64,000 nt of DNA from NCBI GenBank assembly GCA_018780645.1, contig JADMJJ010000013.1:62001-126000 (forward strand), read 5' to 3'. This stretch comes from Burkholderiaceae bacterium. GTDB taxonomy: Bacteria > Pseudomonadota > Gammaproteobacteria > Burkholderiales > Burkholderiaceae_C. This document shows positions 16,773-25,334 of the stretch, piece after piece; within the stretch, counting starts at the first letter, position 1; the number at the start of each line of letters is the position of its first letter. The notes beneath the pieces are model-generated. The model was not told where the DNA came from and did not search any database. It saw nothing but the letters and a program-made list of their open reading frames with translations. The position numbers and the translations under genes are program-made.

Positions 16773-16798
16773 TATAATCTCATTTCAAGCCAATGCAA
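16771..16798 (-). promoter_or_regulatory. Promoter of the SPFH-RHH operon
   Basis: Read on the minus strand: a -35 box TTGCAT, a 16-nt spacer and a -10 box TATAGT. The surrounding 60 nt are notably AT-rich. The predicted start of transcription falls inside or beside the GTGATATCAC palindrome. Confidence 0.5.
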
Positions 16799-16929
16799 GC
16801 GGCAGTTGGTCTTGCTCAGCCGACCGTCAAGTGCCGCCATGAGCCTTTTGGGCTTGGAGTCCTGCGCTAGTCAGTAGGGCCACCCGTCGGGGGCTCTCCG
16901 ACGACTCCAACCCTAGGCAGGAACCCAAC

Positions 16930-18198
16930 ATGACGCGCATGGATGGCAATCTCGATACCCGCAGCAGGCTCGTTCTGCTGCTGGCCAGTTTGGCTCTGGC
17001 GGCGTGCGGGGGCGGAGGCGAGAGCAGCGCCCCCGTCGCACCTGCACCCGCACCTGCACCCGCACCTGCACCTGCACCTGCACCTGCACCTGCACCTGCA
17101 CCTGCACCCGCGCCCGCACCGGCACCGGCACCAGCACCAGCACCAGCACCAGCACCAGCACCAGCACCAGCACCAGCACCAGCACCCACGACGATCAGCG
17201 GTTCCGTGGTCAAGGGGCCTGTCGCAGGGGCGCAGATCTGCGCTTTCTCCGTCGCGGTCGGTGGCCGGGGCGCTGCCGTAGGCTCGTGTACCACCACCGA
17301 TGCCAGCGGCAAGTACACCCTCACCCTGTCGGTGGCCAGTCAGGCGCTGTGGCTGGAGGCCAATGGCGGCAACTTCACCGACGAGGCGAGCGGGGCCGTG
17401 ACCGCGCTGCCGCCGGGCTCACCGCTGACGGCCCTGGTGATGGCCGATGGGGGCGAGGTCACCAGCCTGCTGACCCCGCTGACGACCCTGGCGCTCAATG
17501 CCGCCCGCGCGACGATCGGCGCCGCCGGAAAGCCCGACGCAGCGGCCTATGCGGCAGCGGCGGCGCAGCTGCTGAGCAGCTTCAGTCTGCCCGCCACGCT
17601 CAACATCAACACCACCTTGCCGACCTTCGGCGCCTCAGGCAATGACTACGGCCGGGCCCTGCTCAACATCTCGCGCATGGTGGCCAATGGCCTGCCCCTG
17701 GCGCAGATTCTGGCCACCACGCAGCCGAGCCAGCTGCAGGCCGCCTACAACGCGGCCGCCAACCCGCCGCCGCCGGCCGCCGCGCCCTTGGTGGTCACGC
17801 TGGCCACCACCGCCGGCTGGAACGGCACGCTCGACAAGGCCCAGGCCCAGTTCGAGCATGGCAGCAGCGACGAGACGGCCGGCCAGTTCCAGTCCACCCA
17901 GCCCTACTGCCGGGTGGCGGTCTATGGCCTGGTCAATGGCGGCGGCAAGTACTACCTTGAGATCCCGTTCAGAAAGGACAACAAGGAGATCGGCCTGCTG
18001 AAGTTCGGCGATGACGCCAGCTTGGCCACCCTGGCGCGGGTGCTCAAACCGGCCAGCGGTGTCACCATAGACACCGCCAACCGCCGCATCAGCTTCACCA
18101 ACCTGCTGATCGGCACCGGCAGCGCCGGCATCACCTTGAACGGGACCATCGACTATCCCGCCAACGTGGCTCCGGAGAACCGCGCAGCTTGCGGCTGA
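16930..18198 (+). CDS. Putative lipoprotein with long Ala-Pro tract
   Basis: This 422-residue secreted protein has a lipoprotein signal with lipobox LALAAC (Cys near residue 26) followed by GGGGE. Residues of about 37-87 are an uninterrupted Ala-Pro dipeptide repeat, likely a rigid extended stalk that carries the rest of the protein away from the membrane. A segment after it (GSVVKGPVAGAQICAF, GKYTLTLSVASQALWLEANGG) resembles a carboxypeptidase-regulatory/CNA-B-like beta domain. The C-terminal 200 residues are unassigned and end in a beta-rich region (ITLNGTIDYPAN). It is a single gene with CAGGAA 6 nt before the ATG. Function is unknown. Confidence 0.75.
   Translation: MTRMDGNLDTRSRLVLLLASLALAACGGGGESSAPVAPAPAPAPAPAPAPAPAPAPAPAPAPAPAPAPAPAPAPAPAPAPAPAPAPTTISGSVVKGPVAGAQICAFSVAVGGRGAAVGSCTTTDASGKYTLTLSVASQALWLEANGGNFTDEASGAVTALPPGSPLTALVMADGGEVTSLLTPLTTLALNAARATIGAAGKPDAAAYAAAAAQLLSSFSLPATLNINTTLPTFGASGNDYGRALLNISRMVANGLPLAQILATTQPSQLQAAYNAAANPPPPAAAPLVVTLATTAGWNGTLDKAQAQFEHGSSDETAGQFQSTQPYCRVAVYGLVNGGGKYYLEIPFRKDNKEIGLLKFGDDASLATLARVLKPASGVTIDTANRRISFTNLLIGTGSAGITLNGTIDYPANVAPENRAACG
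17039..17187. repeat. Hexanucleotide tandem repeat encoding Ala-Pro dipeptides
   Basis: About 25 units of a 6-nt repeat are arranged in two homogeneous blocks: CCTGCA-type units first (to about 17110), a short mixed CCCGCG/CCGGCA zone, then CCAGCA-type units (to about 17187). The two pure blocks suggest separate slippage expansions. The unit length keeps the reading frame, so changes alter stalk length, not expression. Confidence 0.9.
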
Positions 18199-18219
18199 CC
18201 GGAACCTGGGTGGGGGTGA

Positions 18220-21200
18220 TCAGTTCATCTCCACCCTGCTCAGGTTGTCGTCCGAGTTGCGGTCTATGCGCATGTTGTAGGGGTCGACGCCCACCCACTT
18301 CGGCTCCTGCTCCAGCACCAACGTGAACTGCTGCTGGCCGGATTTCAGTGCGCGGCGTTCCAGCATCAGCACCGAGGCCTTGCCGAAGCCTGGTCTGCCC
18401 GGCTCGGCGGTGAACACGCCGATCTCGAAACCCTCGGCCAGCGGGGCCTCGGTCTCCTTGCCTTTGCCGTCTGCATAGAGTTTCTTGGCCTCGATGCTGA
18501 AGGTGACTTCGTACTTGCCATCTGAGCGCTTCTTCGCCTTCGCATCGGTGGCCTTCAGGTCGTAGAGCGTGATCTTCTCGAACAGGTCGATGACCAACTG
18601 CTCGTGCTGGGGGCCGGCCTCGGCGCGCAGGATGCGCAGGAAGTCGGTCGAGGCCGGGTAGGGCGCGGACTTGAACGCATACTGCGCCAACAGCTTCTGC
18701 AGCGCGCGGTTCACGGCCGCCTCGCCGATCACTTCCTTGAGCCAGTACATCGTCAGCGCACCCTTGCGGTAATGCACATAGCCCTGGTTCTCGACCCGGG
18801 CCAGCGGCAGCTCCTCCACCGTCTCGGCACTGCGCAGGCGCAGATAGCGGTCCAGCTCCAGTTTCAGGAATTTGCGCAGCTGGTCGCGGCCGTAGAGCTT
18901 CTCCATCACCAGCAGGGCCGAGTACTGGGCGAACGATTCCGACAGCAGGGTCATGCCCTGCTTGTCGGCGCCCACCACCTGGTGCGCCCACCACTGGTGG
19001 CCGATCTCGTGGGCGGTGACATAGGTCACCAGGTCGATGTTCTCGTCGCTCTTGCTCTCGTCAAAGTCCTGGATGAAGCCTATCGCCTCCGAATAGGGCA
19101 CGGTGTTGGCGAAGGCCTGGGCAAAGCGCTCGTAGGCCGGGAACTCCAGGATGCGTGCCTGGCGGAACTGGTAGGGCGAGAAGGACTGGTTGAACAGGTC
19201 CAGCGAGGTCTTCATCGCTGCCAGCATGCGCGGCGCATTGCCGGCATGGGGTGGGTGGAAGTAGACACTCAGCTCGACCGGCTTGCCGTCATTGCCGACC
19301 CAGGGCTCCTTGAGGATCTCGTAGCGCGCCGATTGCAGCGAGAAGAAGTTGTGGATCGGCGCCTCGGTCTTGGTCACCAGGGTGCGGCGACCTCCCGATG
19401 TGGTGTCGCTGACCGTGTAGCCCGGCGCCACCGGCACCTGGTCGGCATCGGTGCTGAGCGTGATGTCGGCCGTCACCCAGTCGCTGTCATGGCGCAGATA
19501 GTGATGCGCATCGGCGCTGGCGTCCTCCAGCTTGGCCACGCGCAACTCGGCCGGCAGGCCGTGCTTGCGGCGCTTGCTGCGGTCTTGCAGAAAGATCTGG
19601 CGGTTCACGCCCAGCACCGGCGTCAGTGCGAAGTTGTTGAGGAAGGTGCCATTGGCGACGATCTGCGTCAGCGGTTGGCCGTTGACGAAACCGGGCTCCT
19701 CCAGCTCCGTCTTGAAGGCGAGCCGGCGCTGCTCGCCGGCCTGCATCGGCTTGGCCAGCGTGTAGATGCGGTAGCCGAAGCTCTTGTACTCCTTCTGCAG
19801 AGTGGCGCCCTCGAGCTGCAGCTGCTGCTGCTTCAGATCGGGGTCCAGCCGCACGTGCACGGCATCGAGTGGCTTGCCGCTGCGGTTCTCCAGCAGATAG
19901 CTGCCCTCTGCCACGGCGCGTATCTGTTTCGGGAACAGATCGACCTTCAAGGTCACATGGGTGATCGTCGGCTGGGGCAGGTCCTCGTAGGCGAGCAGGG
20001 CCTTCTCGGCATCGGCCTGCCATTGTTCCCGATCGGGCTGGGTCAGGTAGCGGTTGAGGACATTGGTGTTGTAGAAGATCCAGGCGCCGCTGCCCATCCA
20101 GGCCACGGCGCTCAGCGCCAGCAGGGCGCCGGGCACGCCCTTCAACCGGGCGGGCAGACGGGCCAGTCGGGGGCGGAGCTCGGTGGCCGCGCCGCGGCGC
20201 CACATCAGATGCGTCAGTACCAGCAGCATGGCCGCGAAGGCCAGCCAATAGCCCTGATGCCAGGCCCGGCCTATCCAGAAATGGCCCATGCCGTTCATGT
20301 CGGACAGCGGCACGGCGGCCGTGTCGGCATAGTTGTAGAGCTTGTGCTCGAAGCCCATCGCGGCCAGGCTGGTGCCGATCACGGAATAGACCAGCATCAG
20401 CGCCCAGCCGACGAATTTATGCGGCACCAGGGCCTGGGCGAACACCGCCAGCACGCCCAGCAGAAAGGCGGTGATCAGGCTGGGCAGCAGGAACCACAGC
20501 AGATAGGCCTGTGGCTCGATGTGCGTGTAGCCGTGATAGAGCTGAAACAGCACGCCGGTCAGTGTGCCGACCAGCAGGGTCGCCAAGAGCACCAGGGTAA
20601 TGGCCAGCACCTTGGGCACCAGAAAGGCCCAGCTCGGCGCGGCCGTGGCATCGACGATCTCGTGAATGCGGCGCTCGCGGTCGCGCCAGACCAGTTCGCC
20701 GGCGTAGTAGACGGCGATGATGGTCGGGATGATGTTGAAGCTGCCCAGCAGCGCCTCGACCACGGCGCGCGTCACCGGCAGGTAGTGCACGCCGCGCGTC
20801 TCGCCGGTCAGGCTGAGGCCGGCGATGGCATTGAAGATGCCCAGGGCCAGCAGCACGAAGAAGGCCGGGCTGCGGAACACAAAGGCCATGTCGAAGCGGG
20901 TCAGGGCCATGAACTGCAACCAGCGCGCGTTGCCGCTGGCCGTTGCGCCGGCCAGGGCCTTGAGCGCTGGCGCCGGATCGGCGGCTGGCTTCTTCTTCGG
21001 CGTGGCCGACTCGGTCTTGCTGCCCTTGACCTCGAAGCGGAACAGGCCGTAGGCCAGCGCGAACAGCGCCGCACCGACGCCCAGCCAGAGCAGGCGATTC
21101 CACAGCAGCACGCCGGCCAGCGCCGGCAGCAGGGTGTTGCGGTCGGCGGCGGTCCAGTACTTGGTGATGCGTGTCAGGGCGCCAACGCCGAACGGATCGG

Positions 21201-21819
21201 CCAAGGCCGAGATCGTGTCCAGGCGCGGCTCGTTCAGCAGGCCGCGGCTGAGCGCGAACAGCACGACGAAAGCCACCACGCCGACATAGGTCCACATCAT
21301 CGAGCGGGTGGCCGTGGCCAGGGCGAAGAAGCCCGCGCTCATCACCAGCAGGGACGGCAGGCCGAACACCAGCAGTGCCCAGGCATAGTGACTGAGCACC
21401 ATGGGCCCGACCTTCTCGCCATCGAGCCAGGGCATCAGCGAGCCGATGATCATGGCCAGCGGCACCGCGCAGGTGACCAGGAAGGCGACCGCGAAGGCGC
21501 CGATGAAGCGCCCGACCAGATAGTCGAACTTGCCTATCTGCGTGGCGCGCAGGATCGGCGCGAAGCCGGTCTCGTCATCGCGTATCACGACATTTGCGAC
21601 GAAGGCGGTGACGACGAAGATCGCCAGAAAATTCATCACTCCGACGGTCTGCAGGATGGCGTAGGGCGCGTTGACGTTGACATTGCCTTTTGCGCCGATC
21701 TGGATGTCCTCGATCGTGACGGCGCCAAAGGTCAGCAGGAAGAACAGCAGGAAGGCGACCGCGAACAGTGGCGAGCGCAGCTGGTAGCGCGCCTCGAAGG
21801 CGGCGATTTGGGTGAGCAT
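18220..21819 (-). CDS. ABC-2 permease / M1 metallopeptidase fusion protein
   Basis: The product has 1199 residues. The N-terminal half (about 1-590) holds about 13 membrane helices in two ABC-2 permease-like sets (SPLFAVAFLLFFLLTFG; later FFVLLALGIFNAIAGLSL), separated by a Lys/Ala/Pro-rich linker. From about 610 the protein is an M1-type metallopeptidase with zinc motif HEIGHQWWAHQVVG at about 936 and the third ligand in LLSESFAQYSALL. The GAMEN exopeptidase motif of classical M1 enzymes is not present; PYSEAIGF stands near that position. The ATPase gene ends 13 nt before this gene's ATG, which has AAGGGAA upstream. The pair should form one transporter that couples transport or membrane remodelling to peptide cleavage. 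The substrate is unknown. Confidence 0.88.
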   Translation of the reverse strand: MLTQIAAFEARYQLRSPLFAVAFLLFFLLTFGAVTIEDIQIGAKGNVNVNAPYAILQTVGVMNFLAIFVVTAFVANVVIRDDETGFAPILRATQIGKFDYLVGRFIGAFAVAFLVTCAVPLAMIIGSLMPWLDGEKVGPMVLSHYAWALLVFGLPSLLVMSAGFFALATATRSMMWTYVGVVAFVVLFALSRGLLNEPRLDTISALADPFGVGALTRITKYWTAADRNTLLPALAGVLLWNRLLWLGVGAALFALAYGLFRFEVKGSKTESATPKKKPAADPAPALKALAGATASGNARWLQFMALTRFDMAFVFRSPAFFVLLALGIFNAIAGLSLTGETRGVHYLPVTRAVVEALLGSFNIIPTIIAVYYAGELVWRDRERRIHEIVDATAAPSWAFLVPKVLAITLVLLATLLVGTLTGVLFQLYHGYTHIEPQAYLLWFLLPSLITAFLLGVLAVFAQALVPHKFVGWALMLVYSVIGTSLAAMGFEHKLYNYADTAAVPLSDMNGMGHFWIGRAWHQGYWLAFAAMLLVLTHLMWRRGAATELRPRLARLPARLKGVPGALLALSAVAWMGSGAWIFYNTNVLNRYLTQPDREQWQADAEKALLAYEDLPQPTITHVTLKVDLFPKQIRAVAEGSYLLENRSGKPLDAVHVRLDPDLKQQQLQLEGATLQKEYKSFGYRIYTLAKPMQAGEQRRLAFKTELEEPGFVNGQPLTQIVANGTFLNNFALTPVLGVNRQIFLQDRSKRRKHGLPAELRVAKLEDASADAHHYLRHDSDWVTADITLSTDADQVPVAPGYTVSDTTSGGRRTLVTKTEAPIHNFFSLQSARYEILKEPWVGNDGKPVELSVYFHPPHAGNAPRMLAAMKTSLDLFNQSFSPYQFRQARILEFPAYERFAQAFANTVPYSEAIGFIQDFDESKSDENIDLVTYVTAHEIGHQWWAHQVVGADKQGMTLLSESFAQYSALLVMEKLYGRDQLRKFLKLELDRYLRLRSAETVEELPLARVENQGYVHYRKGALTMYWLKEVIGEAAVNRALQKLLAQYAFKSAPYPASTDFLRILRAEAGPQHEQLVIDLFEKITLYDLKATDAKAKKRSDGKYEVTFSIEAKKLYADGKGKETEAPLAEGFEIGVFTAEPGRPGFGKASVLMLERRALKSGQQQFTLVLEQEPKWVGVDPYNMRIDRNSDDNLSRVEMN

Positions 21820-21832
21820 GGCCTGATTCCCT

Positions 21833-22729
21833 TCAGGCTGCCGCAGCTGCTGCAGTGGCGCGGCGCGACTGCACCAACGTGGCGAAGTACAGATCTTCCA
21901 GCCCCCCCTCGACCGGCTCGAAGCCGGCGGCCGGCGCGGTGTCAGCCAGCACATGGATGACGGTCTGGCCGCCGCGCAGGCGATTCGAGATCACATTCAT
22001 CTCCGCCTGGTAGCCGGCCAGCTGACTGGACTCGATGGCGCGGCGCCAGACCCGGCCCTGCAGCTCGCGGGTCAGGTCTTGCGGTGCCCCGGTCTGCACG
22101 ATGCGACCCTGGTTGATGATGGCCATGCGCGGGCACAGATCGGCCACGTCATCGACGATGTGGGTCGAGAGAATCACCACCACGTTCTCGCCGATCTCGG
22201 CCAGCAGATTGTTGAAACGGTTGCGCTCCTCGGGGTCCAGGCCGGCGGTGGGCTCGTCAACGATGATCAGCTGCGGCTTGCCGATCAGCGCCTGGGCCAC
22301 GCCGAAGCGCTGGCGCATGCCGCCCGAGTAGCCGGCCACGGCCTTCTTGCGCACATCCCAGAGGTTGACCTGGGTGAGCAGGGTTTCCACGGTGTCGCGG
22401 CGCTCGCCCTTGCCGGCAATGCCCTTGAGCACGGCCAGGTGGTCGAGCAGGTCATAGGCCGAGACACGAGGATAGACACCGAAGTCCTGCGGCAGATAGC
22501 CCAGGGCGGCGCGCAGCCGCTCGGGCTGCTTGATGACATCCATGTCGCCGAACTGGATGCTGCCCGCGCTGGGCGTCTGCAGGGTCGCGATGCAGCGCAT
22601 CAGCGTGGACTTGCCGGCGCCGTTGGGGCCCAGCAGGCCGAACATGCCTTTGGGGATGTCGAGGGTGGCGTTGTCCAGCGCCTTGGTGCCGTTGGCATAG
22701 ACATGGGTCAGGCCTGTGAGCTTGAGCAT
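21833..22729 (-). CDS. ABC transporter ATP-binding protein
   Basis: This 298-residue ATPase has Walker A GPNGAGKST (near residue 36), a Q-loop (YLPQDFGVYPRV), signature YSGGMRQRFGVAQAL, Walker B LIIVDEPTAGLDPEERN and the switch His in ILSTHIVDDV. The C-terminal 80 residues after the ATPase core, ending in an Ala run, are poorly conserved. It is the ABC-2 export type and is followed after 13 nt by the permease/M1 fusion, so the two genes form one transporter operon. GGAGG sits about 8 nt before the ATG at 22729; the much longer open frame upstream is not coding. Similar ATPase plus permease-peptidase pairs occur in other proteobacteria. Confidence 0.92.
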   Translation of the reverse strand: MLKLTGLTHVYANGTKALDNATLDIPKGMFGLLGPNGAGKSTLMRCIATLQTPSAGSIQFGDMDVIKQPERLRAALGYLPQDFGVYPRVSAYDLLDHLAVLKGIAGKGERRDTVETLLTQVNLWDVRKKAVAGYSGGMRQRFGVAQALIGKPQLIIVDEPTAGLDPEERNRFNNLLAEIGENVVVILSTHIVDDVADLCPRMAIINQGRIVQTGAPQDLTRELQGRVWRRAIESSQLAGYQAEMNVISNRLRGGQTVIHVLADTAPAAGFEPVEGGLEDLYFATLVQSRRATAAAAAA

Positions 22730-22885
22730 GGTGGAGGTCCTCCGGTGTTTTTCTGAAGTGGCCGAGTTTCGTTGGCAATGGCGTCGAGGGCCAGCGGCTT
22801 GCGAGAGACAGCGCCATTGCGCGAATGGGCTGCACGTTGGGGCGCATGAGCGGCTGTCGGTGTAATCGGCAATTGAGTCCGGGCA

Positions 22886-23584
22886 ATGACGTGGCCAGAA
22901 TCGGGCATGCACATTCCCTACCGACTGCTGGCCCCGCTGACGGCGCTCTGCGCGCTGATCGCCATCCTGCCCCAGAGCGGCCTGTGGCTGCCGCGCGAAT
23001 GGGGCTATGTGGCCAAGCCGCTGACGACGCTGCTGATCATCGGCTATGCGATGCAGCGCGGCCAGGCCACGCCGCAGCTGCGCCGCTGGGTGTTGGCCGG
23101 GCTGTGGTTCTCGCTGGTCGGCGACATCGCGCTGATGTGGCCCAAGGAGGGTTTTCTGCCGGGGCTGGTGGCCTTTCTGATCGCCCATCTCTGCTATCTG
23201 TGGGCCTTCACGCGGCTGCAAGGCCTGGCAGCCTGGCCCTGGCCATTTGTGTTCTATGCCTTGCTTGCCGGCGGCATCCTCAGCGGCCTGTGGTCCGGTG
23301 TGCCGGAGGCGCTGCGCGTGCCGGTGCTGGCCTATGTGCTGTGTCTGAGCGCCATGGGTGCCCAGGCGGCGGTGGTTGGCTGGCGTGCACGCGGCACCGC
23401 AGAGGCGCGCCGCCATGCCGTGCTGGCCCTGGGCGGCCTGTTGTTCGTGATCTCGGACGCGCTTCTGGCCACCAACAAATTCGCCGGGCCGCTGCCGCTG
23501 GCCAGCGTCTGGGTGCTGAGCACCTACTGGACGGCGCAGTGGTGCATTGCGTCGGCGCTGGCGCGGTCGCGCCCCGCGTCCTAG
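22886..23584 (+). CDS. Lysoplasmalogenase (YhhN/TMEM86 family)
   Basis: The 232-residue polytopic membrane protein has about eight helices. Family landmarks are YVAKPLTTLLIIGYAM, LVGDIALMWP and LFVISDALLATNKF; the conserved acidic residues (the GD and SD pairs) match the YhhN pattern. Characterised members cleave the vinyl-ether bond of lysoplasmalogens; in bacteria lacking plasmalogens the true substrate is uncertain. Two in-frame ATGs are possible (22886 and 22907), and neither has a strong ribosome-binding site. It is divergent from the ABC ATPase gene with 156 nt between them and appears to be a single gene. Confidence 0.85.
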   Translation: MTWPESGMHIPYRLLAPLTALCALIAILPQSGLWLPREWGYVAKPLTTLLIIGYAMQRGQATPQLRRWVLAGLWFSLVGDIALMWPKEGFLPGLVAFLIAHLCYLWAFTRLQGLAAWPWPFVFYALLAGGILSGLWSGVPEALRVPVLAYVLCLSAMGAQAAVVGWRARGTAEARRHAVLALGGLLFVISDALLATNKFAGPLPLASVWVLSTYWTAQWCIASALARSRPAS

Positions 23585-23651
23585 GGGTTGACGCGGCGCC
23601 TGCTCGGATCAAGATGGGGTCATCTGCCATCCTGCATCCTGGAGTGTCCTG

Positions 23652-24308
23652 ATGAAAGCCCTGCACGCCCTCGCCGCCGCCTTGTTGCTGTCCGGGGCCG
23701 CCCAGGCCACCACCGTCTATACCCAGGACTTCGAGTCCGGCGCGGACGCCGCCTGGAGCGGCGCGGGGTTTGTGGCGGGCACGGCCGGCCTGGGCAGTTT
23801 CGGATTTGGTGCCCAGCATCTGTTCAATGCGACGCAGTCGGCCAGCCTGCTGAGCCTGTCGTCGCTGGCGTCCCACACCACGCTGACGCTCAGCTTTGAT
23901 CTGGCGCTGTGGGACAGCGTCGATGGCAATCCCGGCAGCTTCCCCTATGGCGACACGATCGTCGTGATGGTGGACGGCAATCCGGTCATCAGCCAGCTGT
24001 TCGGCAACTACGGCACGCCGAACGGGCTTTCACTGGGCCCGGGCACGGTGATCGTCGAGAACAACGCGGATCGCGGCAATAACGCCGGCTTTGTGGACAG
24101 CGCCCGGGCGGTGTCCCTGACGCTGGCGCACAGCGGCGCCTCGGCGGTCATCAGCTTTGCCTTCCCGAACTCGCAGGGCGGCGGCGACGAGGCCATCGGC
24201 ATCGACAACGTGGTGGTCGCCATCAATGCCGTGCCTGAACCATCGACCTATGCCTTGATGGGCCTGGGCTTGTTGGGGGTGGCGGGCTGGGCGCGGCGGC
24301 GCGGCTGA
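23652..24308 (+). CDS. PEP-CTERM secreted protein
   Basis: The product has 218 residues: a signal peptide (1-19, cut after AAQA), a beta-rich middle (TTVYTQDFESGADAAWSG, later IGIDNVVVAINA) that looks like a concanavalin-like domain, and a C-terminal PEP-CTERM tail (VPEPSTYALMGLGLLG, a membrane helix, then RRR). PEP-CTERM proteins are cut and processed by exosortase and usually belong to extracellular-polysaccharide-producing bacteria. No exosortase gene is in the window. GGAG lies 7 nt before the ATG. The exact role is unknown; a surface or matrix protein is likely. Confidence 0.9.
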   Translation: MKALHALAAALLLSGAAQATTVYTQDFESGADAAWSGAGFVAGTAGLGSFGFGAQHLFNATQSASLLSLSSLASHTTLTLSFDLALWDSVDGNPGSFPYGDTIVVMVDGNPVISQLFGNYGTPNGLSLGPGTVIVENNADRGNNAGFVDSARAVSLTLAHSGASAVISFAFPNSQGGGDEAIGIDNVVVAINAVPEPSTYALMGLGLLGVAGWARRRG

Positions 24309-24348
24309 CGTTCATCCGGGCCTGCCGGAGTACCGCCCAGTCAGTCGA

Positions 24349-24373
24349 GGACAGAGCGCTGTGCGGTCTGTCC
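24349..24373. terminator. Hairpin between convergent genes (weak terminator candidate)
   Basis: GGACAGA (24349-24355) and TCTGTCC (24367-24373) form a 7-bp stem with an 11-nt loop between the PEP-CTERM gene and the LytTR gene, whose ends converge. No U-run follows on either strand, so a role in termination is only suggested by position. Confidence 0.3.
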
Positions 24374-24382
24374 CCGCATTCA

Positions 24383-25240
24383 CTACATTCCCTTGAACAG
24401 GTGGGTGTAGCTGCGGCTCACTTCCAGCTTCTCGTTCAGGCCCTTGATGCCGACCATCTGGCGGCCGCGCAGGTCGCGGGTCACGCCGGCAATGGCCTTG
24501 GTGTTGACCAGGGTGGAGCGGTGGATCTGCCAGAACTGCTCGGGGTCCAGCTCGTCGACCAGTTCCTTGATCGGCTTGCGTATCAGGGCCTCGATGGTGG
24601 CCGTCTGCACCCGGGTGTATTTCTCGTCGGAGATGAAGAACAGCACATCGTCGACCGGAATCATCTGTATGGCCTGGCCGACGGTGGCCTGTATCCACTT
24701 CAGCGGCTGGGCGCCGGCCGGCTTGAGCTGCTGTGATAGGCGGTGCAGCAGCTGCTGCAGCTGGGGCGGCGGCGCATCGACCGGGGCCGTGTCAGGGGCA
24801 TGGCGCTGGGCCAGACGCTTGCGTATGCGCTCCACCGTGATGGTCAGGCGCTCGCGCTCGGCCGGCTTCAGCACATAGTCCACCACGCCCTGCTCGAAGG
24901 CCTCGATCGCGTACTGGTCATAGGCGGTGATGAAGACGATCTCGCAGCCCGGCCAGTCGCCGCCTTCGTTCTGCTCGTTGTCCGGCAGCTGCGCGATCTC
25001 GCGGGCCGCCTCGACGCCAGTCATGCCGGGCATGCGGATGTCCAGGAACACCAGGTCCGGCTTGTGCTCGGCCACCAGCTGCACCGCCTCGATGCCGTTC
25101 TTGGCCTCGGCCACGATCTGCAGCTCGGGCCAGACCTCGGCCAGACGGGCGCGCAATTGCTCGCGCATCAGGCGTTCGTCGTCGGCAAGCACGGCGCGTG
25201 GGGCGCCGGAATCAGGAGTGGAGTGGGTTGCGTCGTTCAT
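24383..25240 (-). CDS. LytTR-family response regulator
   Basis: The 285-residue protein has a receiver domain (about 14-140; VLADDERLMREQL, phospho-acceptor Asp67 in LVFLDIRMPGMTG, and YVLKPAERERL), a linker rich in Pro/Gln, and a LytTR DNA-binding domain (about 180-285; DDVLFFISDEKYTRV, FWQIHRSTLVNTKAI). It is the regulator of the operon whose kinase gene starts at 27091; a small membrane protein lies between them. The ATG at 25240 starts just ahead of the receiver. A REP-like dyad lies in the 94-nt gap upstream. Its targets are unknown. Confidence 0.93.
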   Translation of the reverse strand: MNDATHSTPDSGAPRAVLADDERLMREQLRARLAEVWPELQIVAEAKNGIEAVQLVAEHKPDLVFLDIRMPGMTGVEAAREIAQLPDNEQNEGGDWPGCEIVFITAYDQYAIEAFEQGVVDYVLKPAERERLTITVERIRKRLAQRHAPDTAPVDAPPPQLQQLLHRLSQQLKPAGAQPLKWIQATVGQAIQMIPVDDVLFFISDEKYTRVQTATIEALIRKPIKELVDELDPEQFWQIHRSTLVNTKAIAGVTRDLRGRQMVGIKGLNEKLEVSRSYTHLFKGM

Positions 25241-25261
25241 GGGCGAATCGTAGTCGCATTC

Positions 25262-25321
25262 GTAGCCCGGATGACAATCCGGGGCGGCGCCGTCGAGAGC
25301 CCCGGATTGCATCCGGGCTAC
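25262..25321. repeat. REP-like palindromic element, copy 2
   Basis: The arms 25262-25284 and 25300-25321 pair apart from one extra A in the left arm; the loop is 15 nt. The sequence core is the same as at 13403-13460. It sits between the membrane protein and LytTR genes of one operon, where it could stabilise or attenuate the transcript. Confidence 0.8.
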
Positions 25322-25334
25322 AGAATCCCCGCGA

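Noticed and set aside
17039-17187. CRISPR-like array
   Set aside because: The repeat unit is 6 nt with no spacers and lies in frame within a lipoprotein, so it is a coding microsatellite.
17039-17187. Phase-variable on/off switch
   Set aside because: Gain or loss of 6-nt units keeps the frame, so expression would not switch.
18604-21960. Long plus-strand open frame (about 1118 codons) opposite the permease-M1 fusion
   Set aside because: It is antisense to a gene with HEIGH and permease helices. Its residues are dominated by Gln, Gly, Arg and His, as expected from a reverse frame of high-GC coding DNA.
13403-25321. REP-like dyads as insertion-sequence ends
   Set aside because: No transposase lies between them, there is no target duplication, and both arms are at each site, so they are independent palindromes.
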